Counted from the stretch's first letter, positions 23,102-32,779 are shown. The stretch is 64,000 nucleotides of DNA from Myxococcales bacterium (GCA_028287135.1 JAQBQE010000063.1:1-64000), one strand, 5' to 3'. Made by a program: numbers and translations. The notes: a model not told the origin generated them from the sequence alone.

Positions 23102-26100
23102 CCCGCGTCGCCCCTTCCATCGTCGTCCTGCTGCTCGCAGCTGGTGGTGCGTTCGCGCAGCCCGAGCCCCAGAACAACGCACCCGATGCCAGCGAGACGC
23201 AGGTCGTCGCCGACGACGACCTCGAGGCCACGAGGTTCGATCCGGCGATGTGCGTCAACGCTGCGCCCGGGCCCGTGCCCAACGGGGTGGCTGCGCCGCC
23301 GGTCACGTGGAGCAGCTTCTCGGTCGAAGGCCAGCTCCGTGATGCCGAGAGCACCGTGCGCGCGTTGCTCGATCCCACGATGAGCCGTCATCGCGCGCTG
23401 ACCGATGCGGCTCGTGACGATATCCGGCAGATCACCGCGGCATTCGGTTACCACCTGGTCGGGTTGCGGACCAAGGACGCGGCCACCGGCAGCATCGCGG
23501 TCGTTCATCTCTCGCCCCTACCGATGGTGCGCAAGGTCGACGTCGACGTGAAGCAGTCGCTGTTCGACACCCGCCTCGACGACGAGATCCGTCGCCGCAT
23601 GCGCATGCGAACGGGAAGCTACCTGCCGTGGTTGCCCCGGGACCGCGAGTGCGATCTCCACGAGGAGAAGCTGCGGATCGAGGAGTTCCTGCGCGACGAG
23701 GGCTTCTTCGACGCGAAGGTCCGGATCCGGCAGGACCTCGACAACGGCGCCGTCTCGCTCAAGGTCAAGGTCGCTCTCGGTGACGAGTACACGACCGGCA
23801 TCGTCAACATCGCGGAGCGCGAGCCGAACAACGTCAGCGATGACGAGATCCGCACGATCTTCCGCCACAGCGGCACCTGCATCGTGTGGACGCTGTGTGT
23901 CGGCAGTGCACGCTTCAAGCGCACGCAGCACCAGGCGGACCTCCAGAAGGTCGTGGATCTATTCCACGAGCGAGGCTATCCGGCGGTCCGCGTGCGCTCC
24001 GACTTCGACCCGCGGGTGTCGTTCGACCGGAAGAAGAATACGGTCAGTGTCACGATCACGATCGATCAGCGCCGGCAGCTCGAGGTCGTGTTCGAGGGCC
24101 AGAGCGATGCGATTCCGGACACCGAGCTGAGGAAGCAGCTGACCTTCTACGATGCGGCCAGCTCCGACGACGTCGAGGCTCATGACAGCGCGCGGGCGAT
24201 CGCGGCCTATCTCCAGGGTCGCGGGTACTTCGATGCGCGCGTGACCTGGACGCGCGAACGGTTCGAGCACTTCGATCGGATCATCTACCGGATCGAGCAG
24301 GGAGAGACCCGTCGCGTCGAGACGATCGACTTCGTCGGAAACCACGCGCTCACCGACGACGAGCTACGGGAGGTCATCGCGACCCGCGAGGCCCGGCTGT
24401 CCTCGAGCTTCTTCGGCGCCAGGACCTCCGCGACCTCGGCCCAGCTCGCAACCGATGTCGATCAGATCGTCGAACGCTACCGTCGCGCTGGTTATCGCGA
24501 GGCCCGCGCGCGGGTCAGCGCAGCCACCCAGCGGGCGGGGCTCGACAGCGCGGCCCTCACCGCCAGCCTCGTGCTCGCGGATCGCGGCAACGACCTCCAC
24601 GTTCGCTACACGATCGATGAGGGACTGCCGACCCTGCTGACCCAGGTCGAGGTCCAGCTCGGTGACAAGGCCGGCGTGCTCGCGACCGCGGAGCAGCGCG
24701 AGCTGTGCAAGCTCGTCCTCGCGGATCTGGCGATGTTCTACGAGGAGCCGCAGCTCGCAACCCAGGCGGATGCCACGCGCTGCATCGCCACCGCGGCCAA
24801 CCTCCGCTACCGCGAGACCGAGGCTGCCGGAACCCGCGACCTCCTCAAGGATCGGCTGTACAGCCACGGCCGTCCGCGCGCGAAGGTCACGTACGAGGCG
24901 CGGATGCTCGGCCCGCACCGGATCCAGGCGCACTACCAGCTGACCGACATCCAGGTCCTCACGATCGGCAAGGTCGTGATCCGCGGCAACTTCCGCACGC
25001 GGACGTCGATCATCCTCGGCGAGCTGCGGTTCACCGAAGGCGCGCCGCTGACCAAGGACGTCCTCGCCGAGGGCGCTCGCCGGCTGCGCAACACCGGCCT
25101 GTTCGATGCCGTCAACGTCGCGATGCCGGACCTCGACAACACGAGCGAGGGCTCGGTCAATGCGGTCGTCGAGGTCGCGGAGCGGTTCGACTTCCGCGCG
25201 ACCGTCGACGCGGAGACCGGCCTGTCCACGTACAACGGTGCGTTCATCCGGCTGATCCCGTCGTTCAAGAACCTGTTCGGCGCAGGCGTCTCGCTCGATC
25301 TCGCCGGCACGATCGGCTTTGCCCCCGGCGCCGCCACGGAAGGCGATCTCGAGCTGCGGCAACTCGGCGCCGAGGCCACGCTGCGGTTCCCGCCGTGGCT
25401 GTGGCGCCGGCTCCCGCTGTTCGGCGCCCTCGAGTTCCAGACCGAGCTCACCGCGTTCCATCGCCGCCAGGACACCCCGCGGTTCGGCGTGCTGACGACC
25501 GACGGCGTGACGGTCGCGCTGTCGCGCACGTGGCAGTGGCAACGGACCGCAACCAGCTCGGCCCGGGCGATCACGGTCGGTCCCTACTACGACTTCCGTC
25601 TTCGCGAACGACCGGTGGATGTGCTGCGCTCGGTCGGCGCGGATGACGATCAATCCCAGGTCCCGATCTCGACGCGCACGGGTTCGTTCGGGCTCACGTT
25701 CGACTGGGAACAGCGCGTCGATCGCAGTGGCACGCTGTCGCCGCTCGCACCCGAGGCCGGGTTCCGGCTCGAGGCACGTGCTTCGTTCGCAAGCCCGTAC
25801 CTCGGAGGCCAGGACACGTTCTTCAAGGTGTCCGCCGGCGGATCCAAGTACTGGCCGCTTGGCTCGAACGTCGTGCTTCGCGCGGACCTTCGCTACGATC
25901 AGGGGTTCCCGCTTGCCGGTGCGGTGCTGTTGCCGGAGGTCGAGCGGTTCTTCGCCGGTGGCGACTCCACCGTGCGCGGCTACGAGGACGACCGGCTCGA
26001 GACCGAGATCATCCAGGTCGCGGTCCCGCCGCTCGATAACGTGCAGCAGATCCGGATCTTGCCCGCGGGCGGCAATATCCGCGTGATGTCGAGCGTCGAC

Positions 26101-26343
26101 GCGCAGGTGCGGATCTACAAGGTGCTCGCCGCGGGAGCGTTCGTCGATGTCGGCATGATCACGAACCAGTGGGCGAACGTCACCGAGGACGACATTCGCC
26201 CGTCGGTCGGGGTCGCGCTGTTCCGGATCGTCACGCCGTTCGGGACCGCAGCGCTCGAGCGCGCGATGCCGCTGCGGCCGCACCTCGGCGACAATCCACG
26301 CGGCCGCTGGCACCTCAGCTTCGCGGCGCGCGCACAGTTCTGA
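23098..26343 (+). CDS. tamA: Omp85-family outer-membrane assembly protein, TamA/BamA-like
   Basis: This 1081-residue protein has a signal peptide (APSIVVLLLAAGGAFAQ) and a series of POTRA repeats. Examples are ETIDFVGNHALTDDELREVI and VVIRGNFRTRTSIILGELRF, the latter followed by EGARRLRNTGLFDAVNV. The C-terminal 16-stranded barrel has the Omp85 signature RFFAGGDSTVRGY near residue 955. It ends WHLSFAARAQF with a terminal Phe, as expected for barrel insertion. It is much longer than E. coli TamA (577) or BamA (810). The extra length lies in the N-terminal periplasmic region, which also holds a Cys pair (SGTCIVWTLCVG). Coupling to tamB argues for TamA, but a BamA-type role cannot be excluded. 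Confidence 0.88.
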   Translation: MTRVAPSIVVLLLAAGGAFAQPEPQNNAPDASETQVVADDDLEATRFDPAMCVNAAPGPVPNGVAAPPVTWSSFSVEGQLRDAESTVRALLDPTMSRHRALTDAARDDIRQITAAFGYHLVGLRTKDAATGSIAVVHLSPLPMVRKVDVDVKQSLFDTRLDDEIRRRMRMRTGSYLPWLPRDRECDLHEEKLRIEEFLRDEGFFDAKVRIRQDLDNGAVSLKVKVALGDEYTTGIVNIAEREPNNVSDDEIRTIFRHSGTCIVWTLCVGSARFKRTQHQADLQKVVDLFHERGYPAVRVRSDFDPRVSFDRKKNTVSVTITIDQRRQLEVVFEGQSDAIPDTELRKQLTFYDAASSDDVEAHDSARAIAAYLQGRGYFDARVTWTRERFEHFDRIIYRIEQGETRRVETIDFVGNHALTDDELREVIATREARLSSSFFGARTSATSAQLATDVDQIVERYRRAGYREARARVSAATQRAGLDSAALTASLVLADRGNDLHVRYTIDEGLPTLLTQVEVQLGDKAGVLATAEQRELCKLVLADLAMFYEEPQLATQADATRCIATAANLRYRETEAAGTRDLLKDRLYSHGRPRAKVTYEARMLGPHRIQAHYQLTDIQVLTIGKVVIRGNFRTRTSIILGELRFTEGAPLTKDVLAEGARRLRNTGLFDAVNVAMPDLDNTSEGSVNAVVEVAERFDFRATVDAETGLSTYNGAFIRLIPSFKNLFGAGVSLDLAGTIGFAPGAATEGDLELRQLGAEATLRFPPWLWRRLPLFGALEFQTELTAFHRRQDTPRFGVLTTDGVTVALSRTWQWQRTATSSARAITVGPYYDFRLRERPVDVLRSVGADDDQSQVPISTRTGSFGLTFDWEQRVDRSGTLSPLAPEAGFRLEARASFASPYLGGQDTFFKVSAGGSKYWPLGSNVVLRADLRYDQGFPLAGAVLLPEVERFFAGGDSTVRGYEDDRLETEIIQVAVPPLDNVQQIRILPAGGNIRVMSSVDAQVRIYKVLAAGAFVDVGMITNQWANVTEDDIRPSVGVALFRIVTPFGTAALERAMPLRPHLGDNPRGRWHLSFAARAQF

Positions 26344-26395
26344 GACACGGAAGCTTTGGCTGGACGCGCTCCCCCGCCTCGGGCGTGATGCGCCG

Positions 26396-26782
26396 ATGTC
26401 GGAACGGGTGAATGCGAAGCGTGTCGCGGTCGGTGCGGGTGTCCTCGTAGCGCTGTACGTGATCACGAGCTTCGTCGCGCGGCCCGTGCCGGACTCGATT
26501 GTCTCGTTGCTCGGTGGTCCCAGCGGCATCGAACGCGACGGTGGGCTCCGCGTTCACTACCGACCGTCGGCGGGTGAGGTCCAGGTGATCGAGTACCCGC
26601 GAATCGCCGAGACCCAGATCCCCGACGTGCTCGATCTCCTGGTCGGCGGCGGGTTGTCGATGCGCGAGGCGCTCGAGAGCGACTATGCCAAGCGCACCGG
26701 GATTTCCGAGGGCGACTACCGGAACCCGGATCCGACGAAGGTCACGCTCGAGGGTCGATCAGTGGCGCCCGGACGAGGGTGA
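26396..26782 (+). CDS. Small membrane-anchored protein
   Basis: This 128-residue protein has one N-terminal membrane helix (VAVGAGVLVALYVITSFVA, about 10-28). A short extracytoplasmic or cytoplasmic domain with acidic and hydrophobic residues follows (VQVIEYPRIAETQIPDVLDL). Its end (TLEGRSVAPGRG) reads out of frame with the following segment, which itself lacks a good start. A single indel near 26760 could therefore have split one longer gene. No family was recognised. It is 52 bases downstream of tamA and may share its transcript. Confidence 0.55.
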   Translation: MSERVNAKRVAVGAGVLVALYVITSFVARPVPDSIVSLLGGPSGIERDGGLRVHYRPSAGEVQVIEYPRIAETQIPDVLDLLVGGGLSMREALESDYAKRTGISEGDYRNPDPTKVTLEGRSVAPGRG

Positions 26783-27014
26783 CGGTGGCATCCACACGGT
26801 CGTCGAGCGGGTCCTCGCGGACGCCGGGATCCCCTGCCGCATCCACGCAAGCCACCTGCGGACGCTGCTCGCCTTCTACGGGCCCTTCGCACCGGCGATC
26901 GTCCTGGTCCCGGCGGAGCACGCCGCCGTGGCACTCGCCAGGGTCGACAACGTGCTGCGGGCGGCGACCAGTAAACCGCCGATCGCCCGGGTGACCGACT
27001 CGTCGGCGGCGTGA
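26685..27014 (+). CDS. DUF2007-like small protein, start uncertain
   Basis: The convincing part is the last ~70 residues: HTVVERVLADAGIPCRIH, then FAPAIVLVPAEHAAVALARV. This resembles DUF2007 putative signal-transducing domains, in which a helix ending AGIP is followed by a VLVP-EE strand-helix. The only in-frame ATG lies inside the preceding gene, and its first ~27 residues are Arg/Ser-rich and unlikely to be real protein. Either a rare start codon is used after 26760, or this is the C-terminal half of the preceding gene, separated by a frameshift. Confidence 0.42.
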   Translation: MPSAPGFPRATTGTRIRRRSRSRVDQWRPDEGDGGIHTVVERVLADAGIPCRIHASHLRTLLAFYGPFAPAIVLVPAEHAAVALARVDNVLRAATSKPPIARVTDSSAA

Positions 27015-27071
27015 CGCCTAGCCACGGACCTCCGCCTCCTGCTACAAGGGCCCCCTACCAAGGAGACTCCC

Positions 27072-27209
27072 ATGGGACGCAACGATAATCGCCGGACGCT
27101 GAAGATGCGTCGCAAGAAGAGCCAGACCAAGCTCAAGCTCCGCATCAAGCGCAAGATCACCGCGGCGAAGTCTACGAAGAAGCCTGCCGCTCCCTCGAAG
27201 AAGAAGTAA
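27072..27209 (+). CDS. 45-residue, highly basic protein
   Basis: This short gene has a perfect ribosome-binding site (AAGGAG) seven bases before the ATG. The protein starts [20 protein letters not shown] and ends PAAPSKKK; nearly half of its residues are Lys or Arg. The composition is like that of a small ribosomal protein or a nucleic-acid-binding peptide. The ATG, spacing and codon use make it a confident gene despite its length. It lies 57 bases after the preceding frame and 10 bases before the thioesterase start, so it probably belongs to that transcript. No family is assigned. Confidence 0.72.
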   Translation: MGRNDNRRTLKMRRKKSQTKLKLRIKRKITAAKSTKKPAAPSKKK

Positions 27210-27219
27210 GCTTCGGGCG

Positions 27220-27689
<470 letters not shown>

Positions 27690-27693
<4 letters not shown>

Positions 27694-28469
27694 GCACCAC
27701 GGTGATCGTCGATCGGACTGCCTGGGGTCGGCTGCGCGTCAGCGGCTCCGATCGCGTCCGCTTCCTCCAGGGCCTCACGACCGTCAACGTCGAGCAGCTC
27801 GCCGACGGCGGGCATGGCTGGGGCGCGATCCTGAATCCGAAGGGCCGCGTGCTCTCGGTGATCAACGTCGCGCGGATCGGCGAGGCCTTCCTGATCGCGT
27901 GCGAGCCCGAGATCGCCGACAAGACCAAGGCACTGCTCGAGCGCTACGCCGTGATGGACGACGTCACGTTCGAGCCGATCACCGGCCCGGCGCACCAGAT
28001 CTGGGAGAGCGTCGTCGACGTCTGGCGCGCGCCGATCATCGATGGCGTCAACGATCACTCGCGCGATGATCGCGAGCCGCAGGTCGAGGCGATGCGGATC
28101 CACGCCGGCTTCGTGCGCTACGGCGTGGATGTCGGCGAGGACAACTTCCCGTTCGAGACCCCGCTCACGCAGTTCCTCGACTACGGCAAGGGCTGCTACG
28201 TCGGCCAGGAGCCCGTGTTCCGCGTCCATTCGCAGGGCAACTCCGCAAAGACGCTGCGCGGCCTCGTCGTCGACGGCCAGGCACCCCTCGCGCACGGCGC
28301 GCCGATCAAGCATCCCGCCAAGGACAACGCCGGGCTCGTGACCTCGTCGGTCACCCACGGCGATGGAACGCTCGCGCTCGGCTACCTCCACCGGACGTGC
28401 TGGACGCCCGGCGAGACCGTGGAGATCGACGGGCGCCGCGCGGTCGTCCGCGAGCTGCCGTTCGAATGA
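27690..28469 (+). CDS. ygfZ: Folate-binding Fe-S cluster repair/assembly protein YgfZ (GcvT-like)
   Basis: YgfZ supports maturation or repair of certain iron-sulfur enzymes in a tetrahydrofolate-linked way. Of its 259 residues, the GcvT-like N-terminal domain includes [12 protein letters not shown]. The family motif GKGCYVGQE is at residues 166-174, with the conserved Cys169. A C-terminal barrel follows ([10 protein letters not shown]). The length is slightly below the usual 300-330. The start overlaps the thioesterase stop and the end overlaps the next lipoprotein start (ATGA at both ends), giving a tight three-gene unit. Confidence 0.93.
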
Positions 28470-29725
28470 AGCTGGTCGCGCTCGCGCTGGCGATCCCGCT
28501 CGCCGGCTGCAGCCTGGTCACCGATAGCTTCGTCACCAACGACTTCTCGGGCGATCCGTTTCCGATCCAGGCCGATGTCGCGAGCGGCGCGGTCGTGCTC
28601 GGCGTCCGTCAAGAAGGCGTCCACGATCGCGCGGCCGTGCTCGACCTGCTGTCGCCGGTGACGCTGACCGATCCAGGCACTGACGTTGCACCCTCGGTGT
28701 CGAGCCTCGACCTCGTGGTCCTCGGTGCGGACGGTCCCGGAGGCCCGATCGATCTCCCGCGCGCGAAGCTCCTCGGCAAGCAGGTGATCGCGCTCCATCC
28801 GTGTGTCGGCGATCCATGTCTGGTAGGTACCGAGGCACTCCCTCGCCCGTACGAGGCGATCATCGGAGCGGATGCGCTCGCCGGCGATGCGGTGCGCCTT
28901 CGCCTCGGCGAGGACCAGGTGTTCGTGCTCCCCGACATCGGCGGCGACGAGGTCCATCGCACGCGGTTCTGCGACGGTGTGTTCCCGTCTCCGTATCGCG
29001 GTGGCGGAACCCTGGTGATCGCGGGCACCGAGCTGCCGTTCGGCGGCCGTCGGATCGCGCTGCAGGCGTGCCTCGGCGCGAACCCCGAGCCCACGCTGCC
29101 GCAGAGCGCGCGCGGCGCCGACGCGCTGCTCGTGGTGTCGACGGCGATCGGCATCACGATCCTCGGGGAGTCCGCGTACCTCCGCTATCGCGAGTCGCGG
29201 CCGACGGCGCCGGCGCTCGACACCCTGCCGATCGAGAACGTGTATCTCCCGTCGGGGCGCCTCGAAGGCCGCCGCGGCACGCTCGAGGCGCTCGCTCTCG
29301 TCGCGAGCTCGAGCTCGACGCCGCGTGCTCCGTGCCGCCAGGTCTACGGCAGCCACCTGATGGTCCAGCGAAACTGCCAGGTCACCGATGACTGCCCCTG
29401 CGAGGACCGGAGCTCGTTCTGCGGCGTGCCCGCGATCGTCGAGCTCACACCCCCGACCGCGCTCGACGTCCTCGTGATCCCTGACTCCGATCCGACGCTC
29501 CAGGCGCTGCGCACCGAGCTGCGCCCGGACCAGGCCGAGGTCGACGGCATCCTCGGCACCAACGCGCTGCGCACCGCGGAGATCGACGTCGACTATCCGC
29601 ACAACCGCCTGCTCGCGCGCTGCACCGCGGGCGGCTGCAGCACGCGCCCGGCGCTGACCGAGGAAAGCGATCGCGGGCAGATCCAGGGCTGCATCGGGCC
29701 GAACCCCGTCGGCCCGCTGTTCTGA
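28466..29725 (+). CDS. Lipoprotein resembling a degenerate retropepsin-type aspartic protease
   Basis: This 419-residue protein has lipobox LAIPLAGC (Cys15). A strand (GVHDRAAVLDLLSPVTL) sits where aspartic proteases of clan AA have DTGAS: the Asp is kept but Thr-Gly is replaced by Leu-Leu. Near the end, GILGTNALRTAEIDVDYPHN matches the second characteristic motif of that fold. Several cysteines (PCVGDPC, NCQVTDDCPCEDRSSFC, RCTAGGC) suggest disulfides. The protein is likely a non-catalytic binding lipoprotein derived from a protease. That is inference from two motifs. Its stop abuts that of the opposing modC gene with no spacer. Confidence 0.75.
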   Translation: MKLVALALAIPLAGCSLVTDSFVTNDFSGDPFPIQADVASGAVVLGVRQEGVHDRAAVLDLLSPVTLTDPGTDVAPSVSSLDLVVLGADGPGGPIDLPRAKLLGKQVIALHPCVGDPCLVGTEALPRPYEAIIGADALAGDAVRLRLGEDQVFVLPDIGGDEVHRTRFCDGVFPSPYRGGGTLVIAGTELPFGGRRIALQACLGANPEPTLPQSARGADALLVVSTAIGITILGESAYLRYRESRPTAPALDTLPIENVYLPSGRLEGRRGTLEALALVASSSSTPRAPCRQVYGSHLMVQRNCQVTDDCPCEDRSSFCGVPAIVELTPPTALDVLVIPDSDPTLQALRTELRPDQAEVDGILGTNALRTAEIDVDYPHNRLLARCTAGGCSTRPALTEESDRGQIQGCIGPNPVGPLF

Positions 29726-30418
29726 TCACTCCTCGAGCGTCGTCACGCCGGCGAGCACTTGCGAAACGGTGCCCTGCGCGACGATCTTGCCGCGCTCGAG
29801 GCGCACGACCTTGTCGGCGAGCTGGCGCGCCTCGGCGACCGAGTGCGTGACGTGGACGAGCGGAACCTTGAGCTCGGGCACGAGCTCACGCACGAGCGTC
29901 GTCAGCTGCGCACGCAGATCGCGGTCGAGGGCCGAGAACGGTTCATCGAGCAGCAGGAGCTGAGGCTGGCGGGCGAGTGCACGCGCGAGTGCCACCCGCT
30001 GCGCCTCGCCACCGGAGAACGTCCGCGGCCGGCGCGCTGCGAGGTGCCCGACCCCGACCCGATCGAGCAGGGCCTTCGCCCGGTCGGCACGTTCGGCGCG
30101 CGGGACCTCCTGCATCCCGTACTTCACGTTCTCGAGCGCGGTCATGTGCGGGAACAAGGCGAGGCCCTGGAACACGTACGACAGGCGCCGCTGGTGCACG
30201 GGCACCTCGATCGCCCTGGCGCGATCGAGCCACACGGTGTCGCCGAGCGCGACCCGCCCGCGATCGGGGACCGTCAGTCCCGCGAGCACGCCGAGGATCG
30301 TGCTCTTGCCCGAGCCCGACGGTCCCATCACGCACGTGATACCCGGCGGACACTCGAGCACGACGTCGAGCACGAACTCGCCGCGGGTCAGCACGATGGA
30401 GGCGGACAGATCAGACAC
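29726..30418 (-). CDS. modC: Molybdate-type ABC transporter ATPase ModC (short form)
   Basis: This ATPase powers uptake of molybdate or a similar oxyanion through ModB. Of its 230 residues, Walker A is GPSGSGKS (32-39), the signature FSGGE (134-138), Walker B LLLLDEP (154-160) and the switch His about 192. It ends right after the core ATPase and lacks the C-terminal TOBE/Mop domain that binds molybdate in the typical 350-residue ModC. It overlaps modB by eight bases. Transport specificity is inferred from the pairing with a ModB-like permease; sulfate or tungstate remain possible. Confidence 0.82.
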   Translation of the reverse strand: MSDLSASIVLTRGEFVLDVVLECPPGITCVMGPSGSGKSTILGVLAGLTVPDRGRVALGDTVWLDRARAIEVPVHQRRLSYVFQGLALFPHMTALENVKYGMQEVPRAERADRAKALLDRVGVGHLAARRPRTFSGGEAQRVALARALARQPQLLLLDEPFSALDRDLRAQLTTLVRELVPELKVPLVHVTHSVAEARQLADKVVRLERGKIVAQGTVSQVLAGVTTLEE

Positions 30419-31160
30419 GGTTGCTGCTGCGGCGAACGAAGCGGTTGGCGATGTAGAGCAGCGAGATGCCGACCACGGTGGTCACGATCGCCATGTTGCG
30501 CGCTGCATCCTCGTGGCCACCGTACAGCGCATTCATCACGTGGATCGACGCGGTCTCGGTCCCGTTGATCATCTGCCCCGCGACCATCTGGGTGATGCCG
30601 TAGTCGCCGAGGGCGCGAGCGAACGCGAGCATCGCACCGGCTGCGATGCCAGGCGCCGCGAGCGGGAGGAGCACCGTGAACAGCACGCGCAGCGGTCGTG
30701 CACCGAGCGTACGTGCGGCCGCGATCAGGCTCGGGTCCACCGCCTCGAGCGCGACCCGCGCCGAACGCACGACCAGCGGCAACGAGCCCACCGCGGCCGC
30801 GATCACCGCGCCGGTGAACGAGAACACGATCGTCGTGCCGGTGAGATTCTCCCACGCCCTGCCGATCGCGCTCTCCGTCCCGAGCGCCACGAGCAGGTAG
30901 TAGCCGAGCACGGTCGGGGGCAGGACGAGCGGCGCCGACACGATCGCATCGAACAGCTCGCGCGCCGGCATCCGCTTCGAGTGGAGTGCCAGGGCAAACG
31001 CGGTCCCGGCAACGAGGGCGAGCAGCATCGACAGCGACGCGATCCTGATCGAGAGGAACAGCGGCGCCCATGCAGCACCCGGAAGGACATCCAGGCGAGA
31101 CAGCACCGTGATCCCGAGGGCGAGCAGGGCCGCGAGGATCCCGAGCGTGCGATAGCTCAT
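30411..31160 (-). CDS. modB: Molybdate-type ABC transporter permease ModB
   Basis: This 249-residue integral membrane protein has about five or six helices. The permease EAA-type loop is EAVDPSLIAAARTLGARPLRVLFTVLLP-like, followed by PGIAAGAMLAFARALGDYG, which matches ModB/CysT-type permeases. The substrate-binding ModA is not next to it: upstream, the gene only three bases away is a histidine kinase. Either ModA is encoded elsewhere or another binding protein is used. Confidence 0.85.
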   Translation of the reverse strand: MSYRTLGILAALLALGITVLSRLDVLPGAAWAPLFLSIRIASLSMLLALVAGTAFALALHSKRMPARELFDAIVSAPLVLPPTVLGYYLLVALGTESAIGRAWENLTGTTIVFSFTGAVIAAAVGSLPLVVRSARVALEAVDPSLIAAARTLGARPLRVLFTVLLPLAAPGIAAGAMLAFARALGDYGITQMVAGQMINGTETASIHVMNALYGGHEDAARNMAIVTTVVGISLLYIANRFVRRSSNRV

Positions 31161-31163
31161 CGC

Positions 31164-31895
31164 CTACTCCGGGAGGTGGACCACGAACACCGCGCCGAGA
31201 TCGCCGCGCTGCTCGACATGGATCGTGCCGCCGTGAGCCTCGGCGGCGAGCTTGCAGAAGTACAGGCCGAGCCCCCGGTTCGCACGCGCCGCCGCACGGC
31301 GGGCCTCGACCTGAAAGTAGCGGCCAAAAATCCGCTCGCGCTCGGTCTCGGGCACCGGCGGGCCGCTGTTGCCGATCGCGATCTCCACGCCGCCAGGATC
31401 ACGGCGGACGGCGATCGCGATGCGACCTGCGCGCGGCGAGTAGCGAGCGGAGTTGTCGATCAGGTTCTCGAGGATCCGCGAGAACAGATCGCGATCGAGG
31501 CGCACCACCAGATCAGGATCGACGTCGATGTCGACGCGCAGATCACGGACCTCGAACTGCGCACGATTGCCGGCGTTCGCGCGCTCGATGAGCTCGATGA
31601 TCCGGACCGGCGCCTTGTGCGCCTTGAGGATGCCGTCCTCGAGCTCGTCGACATCGAGGATCGTCGCGACCAGGCTGAGCGCCTTGCCGACCAGTGTCGT
31701 CGCATCGTCGATGTAGCTGTAGGCGGTGGCCTTGCCCTGCGCGTTGGGATCCTCGAGCTCCTCGCGGAGCAGCTGGAGGTAGCCCTGGATCGCGGACAGC
31801 GGGCTGCGCAGATCGTGGACGACGAGGGCCGCGAGCACGCGCTTCTTCTCGCGAAGCTCGCGTGCGCTGTCGGTCTCCAGAGGTCCGCCGCGCAT
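31164..31895 (-). CDS. Soluble sensor histidine kinase
   Basis: This 243-residue kinase has no membrane span. The H-box VVHDLRSPLSAIQGYL carries the phosphorylated His27. The N-box ENLIDNSARYSP contains Asn148, and G-boxes follow (GVEIAIGNSGPPVP; RGLGLYFCKLAAEAHGG). The N-terminus is only about 20 residues, so no sensory domain is built in and the signal must come from a partner. Its start codon overlaps the stop of the FHA-GGDEF gene just upstream. The kinase and the cyclic-di-GMP enzyme are therefore probably co-expressed. No response regulator lies nearby. Confidence 0.9.
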   Translation of the reverse strand: MRGGPLETDSARELREKKRVLAALVVHDLRSPLSAIQGYLQLLREELEDPNAQGKATAYSYIDDATTLVGKALSLVATILDVDELEDGILKAHKAPVRIIELIERANAGNRAQFEVRDLRVDIDVDPDLVVRLDRDLFSRILENLIDNSARYSPRAGRIAIAVRRDPGGVEIAIGNSGPPVPETERERIFGRYFQVEARRAAARANRGLGLYFCKLAAEAHGGTIHVEQRGDLGAVFVVHLPE

Positions 31896-32779
31896 CAGCC
31901 CTTCACCTGGTTACGGCCCCCCTCCTTGGCCGCAAACAGGTGGGTATCGGCCTTCTTGATGAACTCCAGCGCGTCCTCGATCTCTCCGTGCAAGGCAGCG
32001 ACCCCTATAGACACGGTCACGGGGATCAGCGCGTCCTCGAACTTGAACTCCGCGACCTCGACGAGCTTGCGGATCTTCTCGGCGAACTGCATCGCGTTGT
32101 AGAGATCGATCTCGGGAAGGACGATCGCGAACTCCTCACCGCCGTAGCGCGCGAGGACATCTTCGCGGCGGATCCGGGTCTTGATCACCGTCGCGAGGTG
32201 CTTCAGGACGTGGTCCCCCGCGAGGTGGCCGAAGCTGTCGTTGACGCCCTTGAACCGGTCGATGTCGAACATGATCAGCGACAGATCGCGGCGATAGCGC
32301 AACGCGCGTCCGATCTCTCGCTCGAGGGTCTCGACGAAGTACCGGCGGTTGAACACCTGGGTGAGGCCATCGACCGTGGTCAGCCGGTAGATCTCCTCGT
32401 GGTAGGCGTTCTCGATGTTGTTGCCGCTGAGGAACTTGAAGATGCAGCGGCCGACCTTGATGAAGTCGCCGTCGCGCAGCACGTACTCGTCGATCATCTC
32501 GTCGTTGACGTAGGTACCGTTGGTCGACCCCATGTCACGCAGCATGATCGCGTTGCCGGTGTTGATGATCTTGCAGTGGTTGCGGGAGACCGCTTCCTGA
32601 TCGATCTGGATGTCGGCCTTGGACGACCGGCCGATGATGATCTGCGGGCGGTTCAAGTTGAACTTCTTGCCCAGCTCGAGGCCGTAGATCACGACCAGGC
32701 AGGCCTCTTTGGCCACCGGTCGGTCGCTGATCTTCGAGATCGCGGTGACGACGGTCTTGTTACGCCCGGTATCGCTCAC
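31895..32779 (-). CDS. FHA-GGDEF protein, diguanylate cyclase
   Basis: This 294-residue protein joins a phosphothreonine-binding FHA domain (about 27-118; GRSS at 50-53, SRNH at 65-68, STNG at 85-88) to a GGDEF domain. The active site is GGEEF (213-217), a functional variant. FDID (171-174) provides the metal ligands. The product-inhibition site RxxD is kept as RRED (204-207), five residues upstream. It makes the second messenger c-di-GMP and is likely controlled by phosphorylated partners. It starts at GTG and overlaps the histidine kinase gene downstream. Confidence 0.93.
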   Translation of the reverse strand: MSDTGRNKTVVTAISKISDRPVAKEACLVVIYGLELGKKFNLNRPQIIIGRSSKADIQIDQEAVSRNHCKIINTGNAIMLRDMGSTNGTYVNDEMIDEYVLRDGDFIKVGRCIFKFLSGNNIENAYHEEIYRLTTVDGLTQVFNRRYFVETLEREIGRALRYRRDLSLIMFDIDRFKGVNDSFGHLAGDHVLKHLATVIKTRIRREDVLARYGGEEFAIVLPEIDLYNAMQFAEKIRKLVEVAEFKFEDALIPVTVSIGVAALHGEIEDALEFIKKADTHLFAAKEGGRNQVKG

